Assembly (NCBI GenBank): GCA_039822105.1
Contig: JBCBMW010000005.1
Coordinates: forward strand, 124,001-188,000
Direction of reading: 5' to 3'
DNA: 64,000 nucleotides
Source of the DNA: Parvularcula sp039822105
Lineage (GTDB): Bacteria > Pseudomonadota > Alphaproteobacteria > Caulobacterales > Parvularculaceae
A program made the position numbers and the translations under genes. Each line of letters starts with the position of its first letter. The first letter of the stretch is position 1. Shown piece after piece: positions 61,003-64,000 of the stretch. The notes below the pieces were generated by a model that was not told where the DNA came from, made no database searches, and saw only the letters and a program-made list of their open reading frames with translations.

Positions 61003-61764
61003 GTGGGCGGAGTGTTGTCTCGTCTTGGGGGAGCAGGCTTTGGCGCGCTGTTGTGCTGCTTCGCCGTCGCTTATGCTGGCGCCTGGCCTGAGCCAGCTGG
61101 TCGGCAGCTGAGCATCGAGACCGCTGAGTACTTCGAGGCCGAAGACCAGGACGAAGGCTTTCAGCAGTTCGTCTCGCGCACCTTTCTCATCCGCGGGATC
61201 ACCGAGACCGTCAGCGTCGGTACGGTTGTCGCCTATGCCGACCAACAATCCTACGGCCCGACATTTGTCGATGCGCAGTCAGGCGTCAGCCAGGCCGAGC
61301 TTTTTGGGCAATGGCATTGGGCGCCCCGCTTTGGCCACGCCGCGGCGCTGAACCTGACCGGCGTCTTCTCAACTTCCCAAGACATTGCCGACGGCCGGGC
61401 CATGGGCAACGATGCGGCGCTGCAGATGAGCACCCTGCGCGGATGGGGCAACGAACACGTCTTTATGGAGGCGCTGCTCGGATACCGGCGCAGCCTTGGG
61501 AGTGATCGCGACCAAATTCGCACCGACCTCACCCTGGGCCTCAAAGAGGGTGAAGCGATGCTCCTGCTGCAGAGCTTCACCACCGAAAGCGTCTTGGATG
61601 GATCCGAACGCGGCGCTGACTTTGACCTCACCCAGGTCGGTCTTTCGGCCGTCCTCCCGCTGCGCAAAAGCCTCAAGATCGCGTTTGGCGCGCGGCGCGA
61701 TCTCTCCGTACGCGGCATTGAGCCCGGGCAAGCCCTTTTCCTCTCCCTTTGGTGGTACCGATGA
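61003..61764 (+). CDS. Exported, probably outer-membrane beta-rich protein
   Basis: Protein of 253 aa with a signal-like N-terminus (SRLGGAGFGALLCCFAVAYAG). The rest alternates polar and hydrophobic residues over many short strands and ends ALFLSLWWYR, a C-terminal aromatic pattern seen in barrels. No family recognised. GTG 61003 has AGGGAG 6 nt upstream; GTG 60985 is the alternative. Its stop overlaps the next ATG (ATGA). First gene of the coupled polysaccharide-type operon. Confidence 0.6.
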   Translation: MGGVLSRLGGAGFGALLCCFAVAYAGAWPEPAGRQLSIETAEYFEAEDQDEGFQQFVSRTFLIRGITETVSVGTVVAYADQQSYGPTFVDAQSGVSQAELFGQWHWAPRFGHAAALNLTGVFSTSQDIADGRAMGNDAALQMSTLRGWGNEHVFMEALLGYRRSLGSDRDQIRTDLTLGLKEGEAMLLLQSFTTESVLDGSERGADFDLTQVGLSAVLPLRKSLKIAFGARRDLSVRGIEPGQALFLSLWWYR

Positions 61765-61934
61765 AAGCTGCACTCTTCACTGCGTTTCTTTTGACGATCA
61801 GCAGTCTTACGACCTTTGCCTGGGCGGCCGGCGTTGACGCGGCGGTCCTGCGCAGTTTGCCGTGGCGGGAGATTAGCCTCGTCGCGCTGCCTGCGCTCTC
61901 GATTGCAGGCCTCAGGCTGCGCCGCTTCCTCTAG
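61761..61934 (+). CDS. 57-aa membrane protein in the GT2 operon
   Basis: Signal-like or membrane helix at residues 4-26 (LFTAFLLTISSLTTFAWAAG), then a short polar region and a second hydrophobic stretch ending GLRLRRFL. Coupled on both sides: ATGA overlap with the upstream gene and a TAGTG overlap with the glycosyltransferase. Family unknown; the coupling argues that it is a real gene. Confidence 0.65.
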   Translation: MKAALFTAFLLTISSLTTFAWAAGVDAAVLRSLPWREISLVALPALSIAGLRLRRFL

Positions 61935-63298
61935 TGAGCCGCATTGGAAGTGACATCACGTTTTCCGGCGAGGCGCGTCGCCGGTTTTCAAACAGCCAAG
62001 TGACAATCGCACTTTCTGTCTTTGTGCTGCTGGTCGGTTGGATCGTGGCGGCACCGGCCACCGCCCTGCGGACCGTCCTCCTGGTGAACCTTGCCTACGC
62101 TGTTGGGTTTTTCGCGTTGCGGTTCGCGGCCGTCACCAGTGTCGTCTTGGCCCGGGAGGATGAAACGGACGCATCCCAGTTGGCCAATGCGCCCTGGGTC
62201 ACCGTTCTTTGTCCCCTCTACCGTGAGGCGGAGAGCGTTCGTCGGCTGATCGCAAGCATTCTTCGCACCGACTATCCGTTGGACAAGCTCGAAGTCTTGA
62301 TCTTGCTTGAGGATGATGACGACGAGACCGAAGCTGGTCTCGGCCCCCTGCCGCCGCAGGTCAGGATCATCCGCATCCCGCCGGGCGGTCCGCGAACCAA
62401 GCCGAACGCGCTCAATCACGGCCTTGTGCAGGCGCGCGGCGAGATCATTGGGATCTATGATGCCGAGGACCGACCGGAGCCAGACCAGATCCCCAAAGTG
62501 GTGCGCGCCCTCGCATCTGGTGAGCCCGGCCTGGCTTGCGTGCAAGCTCGGCTCAACTACTACAACCGCAACGATTCAATCATCACACGGCTTTTCTGCC
62601 TCGAGTATGCGCTCCAGTTCGACTGGTTCCTGCGCGGCCTTGATCATTTGCGGATGCCGCTTCCATTGGGCGGCACCAGCAACTTCGTGACCCGCGAAGC
62701 GCTGTTGGTGGTCGGCGGATGGGATGCCCATAACGTCACGGAAGACGCGGACCTCGGCTTCCGTCTTTATGCCGCAGGTTTTCGCACCGCGACGGTCGAC
62801 AGCACCACTTTCGAAGAGGCGACCGACACACCGCGACGGTGGGTGCATCAGCGCTCGCGCTGGCTCAAAGGGTATCTTCAAACCTTCCTGGTCCACCTAC
62901 GCCGCCCACTGCCATGGCGCGCGGCCGTCGTGCTGCATTTTGCGGTGGGCGGTGTGATGCTCAATGCCCTGATCAATCCGTGGATGTGGCTCGCCTTCGG
63001 ATACTGGGCGCTGACGGGGACCAGCGCGCTGGATCCGATCTTCAACGGTCTTGAGGTCCCGCTTCTTCTCGCGTTCTTTGTCGGCAATATCGGAACCGCC
63101 TGGTTGTTCATCATGGCACCGACAGTTCGGGAATGGTACACGCTGGCGCCGTCTGGTCTTCTACTACCTGTCTATTGGGTCCTGCAGTCGGTGGCTGCCT
63201 ACAAGGCGCTGTACGGATTTTGCGTCCGCCCCTTCTACTGGGACAAGACCGAGCACTCCGAAGGGGAGGACAGCCTGCGCGAGGCGGCCCATGCGTGA
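61934..63298 (+). CDS. Family 2 membrane glycosyltransferase (BcsA/HasA-like)
   Basis: Processive polysaccharide synthase-like protein of 454 aa. Two N-terminal membrane helices (~24-66), then the GT2 domain: VLCPLYREAESV, LEDDDDE, IYDAEDRPEPDQI (DxD region), VTEDADLGFRL (TED) and HQRSRWLKGY (QxxRW), then about four C-terminal helices. No PilZ domain. GTG start overlaps the upstream stop (TAGTG). Probably makes an extracellular polysaccharide or glycolipid; product unknown. Confidence 0.9.
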   Translation: MSRIGSDITFSGEARRRFSNSQVTIALSVFVLLVGWIVAAPATALRTVLLVNLAYAVGFFALRFAAVTSVVLAREDETDASQLANAPWVTVLCPLYREAESVRRLIASILRTDYPLDKLEVLILLEDDDDETEAGLGPLPPQVRIIRIPPGGPRTKPNALNHGLVQARGEIIGIYDAEDRPEPDQIPKVVRALASGEPGLACVQARLNYYNRNDSIITRLFCLEYALQFDWFLRGLDHLRMPLPLGGTSNFVTREALLVVGGWDAHNVTEDADLGFRLYAAGFRTATVDSTTFEEATDTPRRWVHQRSRWLKGYLQTFLVHLRRPLPWRAAVVLHFAVGGVMLNALINPWMWLAFGYWALTGTSALDPIFNGLEVPLLLAFFVGNIGTAWLFIMAPTVREWYTLAPSGLLLPVYWVLQSVAAYKALYGFCVRPFYWDKTEHSEGEDSLREAAHA

Positions 63299-64000
63299 TG
63301 GGACGGTGCGCCTGGCGATTGTCTTCAGCGGGCTCTCTCTGATCGCACTCTTCCTGGCGGGGGTGCCAAAAGAGCTCTTGGTCTTGCGCGCAGGTGACCT
63401 GGCCGAACCGGCACCTGCCATCGCTTCCGATCTGCCGTTGATGTTGGCGGCGGGCCTCCATCACGGCATGAACCTGGGCGATAGGGCGGCCTTACTCATT
63501 GTCAGCATCACGGGCTGGCTCATCGGCACACTGATCCTGACCAAGATCCCCCGCACCCGGAAGGATGCGGTTTTGATGCTGCATCCAGGGTCGATCCTCA
63601 TGGTGGCCGCTGGCGCAGGCCTCGGGGCGTTTGGGCTCATCACCCTTTTCGCATCGATCCGGCATGCGGCGATGAGCCGGGCGATGGCGGACCTGCCCGT
63701 GGTTGGCCTGGCCATGGCCCTGGCCGCGTTGACCGTGCCGGAGTTTGAGCGGCTGGTCCTTCCTTTGGCGTCAGTTCTGTTTCTGACCGCGCCGCCCGCC
63801 ATGCTCCAGCGCCAGATCTTCAGCTACTATCTCATCGTCTTTCTTCCTGCCCTGACGATCCTTGCTTTGGCCGCCGGTTTCGGCCGTGAGTTTCTCGGGC
63901 GCTCAGCCCCCGTCTTCACAGGGCCCAACCTCGCGATTGCGGCCATCGCCTTGCCGAGCCTTCTCTGGGCGGCAGTCGCCAAGCAGACGCGCAGATTGGC
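63291..64000 (+). CDS. Multi-pass membrane protein, truncated by the window end
   Basis: ATG 63291 lies 8 bp inside the glycosyltransferase gene; the frame is open to the last base (236 codons seen). About six hydrophobic segments appear (~7-24, 64-84, 92-122, 133-150, 152-168, 180-197). LHHGMNLGDRAALL and FSYYLIVFLPALTI are notable. No family recognised from this part. Its position suggests a flippase, polymerase or acyltransferase partner of the GT2 enzyme (inference). Confidence 0.7.
   Translation, partial: MRDGTVRLAIVFSGLSLIALFLAGVPKELLVLRAGDLAEPAPAIASDLPLMLAAGLHHGMNLGDRAALLIVSITGWLIGTLILTKIPRTRKDAVLMLHPGSILMVAAGAGLGAFGLITLFASIRHAAMSRAMADLPVVGLAMALAALTVPEFERLVLPLASVLFLTAPPAMLQRQIFSYYLIVFLPALTILALAAGFGREFLGRSAPVFTGPNLAIAAIALPSLLWAAVAKQTRRL

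Noticed and set aside
1..64000. CRISPR arrays, insertion sequences, prophage or toxin-antitoxin modules
   Set aside because: Looked for repeated spacers, transposase or integrase motifs and small paired ORFs on both strands; found none.

Overview
The window is a dense, GC-rich stretch of bacterial chromosome from an alphaproteobacterium. Several things point there: the lptC-lptA-lptB-rpoN-hpf-ptsN order, alphaproteobacterial families (DUF1150, DUF2336, DUF2794, IalB-like, long two-domain dCTP deaminase), a LOV/HWE-type histidine kinase, an F1-only atpHAGDC operon separate from F0, and a phoR/phoU/phoB cluster. Zinc metalloprotease and amidohydrolase lipoproteins fit a free-living, marine-type lineage near Parvularculales/Caulobacterales; that placement is inference. 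I see no phage, insertion sequence, CRISPR array or rRNA. There is one tRNA (Arg, CCG). No intergenic gap exceeds 300 bp.

Layout. 0-9.4 kb: methyltransferase/gloB, cupin, DUF3429, pdeM, DUF2336, dcd, apaG, an HXXEE membrane protein, a LOG protein, trpS and an EF-hand protein. 9.5-15.9 kb: phosphate signalling (phoR-phoU-phoB, without pst transporter genes), trkH, an M23 lipoprotein, uppP and DUF1150. 16-23.9 kb, minus strand: ptsN, hpf, rpoN, lptBAC, rnd, a UbiB-like kinase and an aldo/keto reductase. 23.9-37.2 kb: tRNA-Arg, a YbjN protein divergent from an RsmB-like methyltransferase, a large metalloprotease, a BI-1 protein, DUF2794, Coq4, an AEC transporter, 3-hydroxybutyryl-CoA dehydrogenase, a metallophosphoesterase lipoprotein, a membrane protein and cysK.

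37.3-44.2 kb, minus strand: the F1 ATP synthase operon, interrupted by three non-canonical genes. The order is atpH-atpA-[lipoprotein]-atpG-[PhyH-type dioxygenase]-atpD-[56-aa membrane protein]-atpC-terminator. The 56-aa gene is easily missed and has a strong ribosome binding site. 44.4-57.2 kb: an HxlR regulator, a GMC oxidoreductase, an alpha/beta hydrolase, a LOV-PAS kinase with a degenerate N-box, lepA, a lipoprotein, a PHA-system protein, a VPxxP-CTERM-like surface protein, an amidohydrolase lipoprotein and acnA. 57.4-64 kb: a thioesterase, a quinone-oxidoreductase-like MDR protein with an HxlR-type operator, ccmAB, an IalB-like protein, and a translationally coupled envelope/polysaccharide operon that runs off the window.

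Genome-scale oddity: of 12 convergent gene pairs, six share a 4-bp stop-stop overlap (TTAG/CTAA/CTAG) and two abut exactly as TGATCA.
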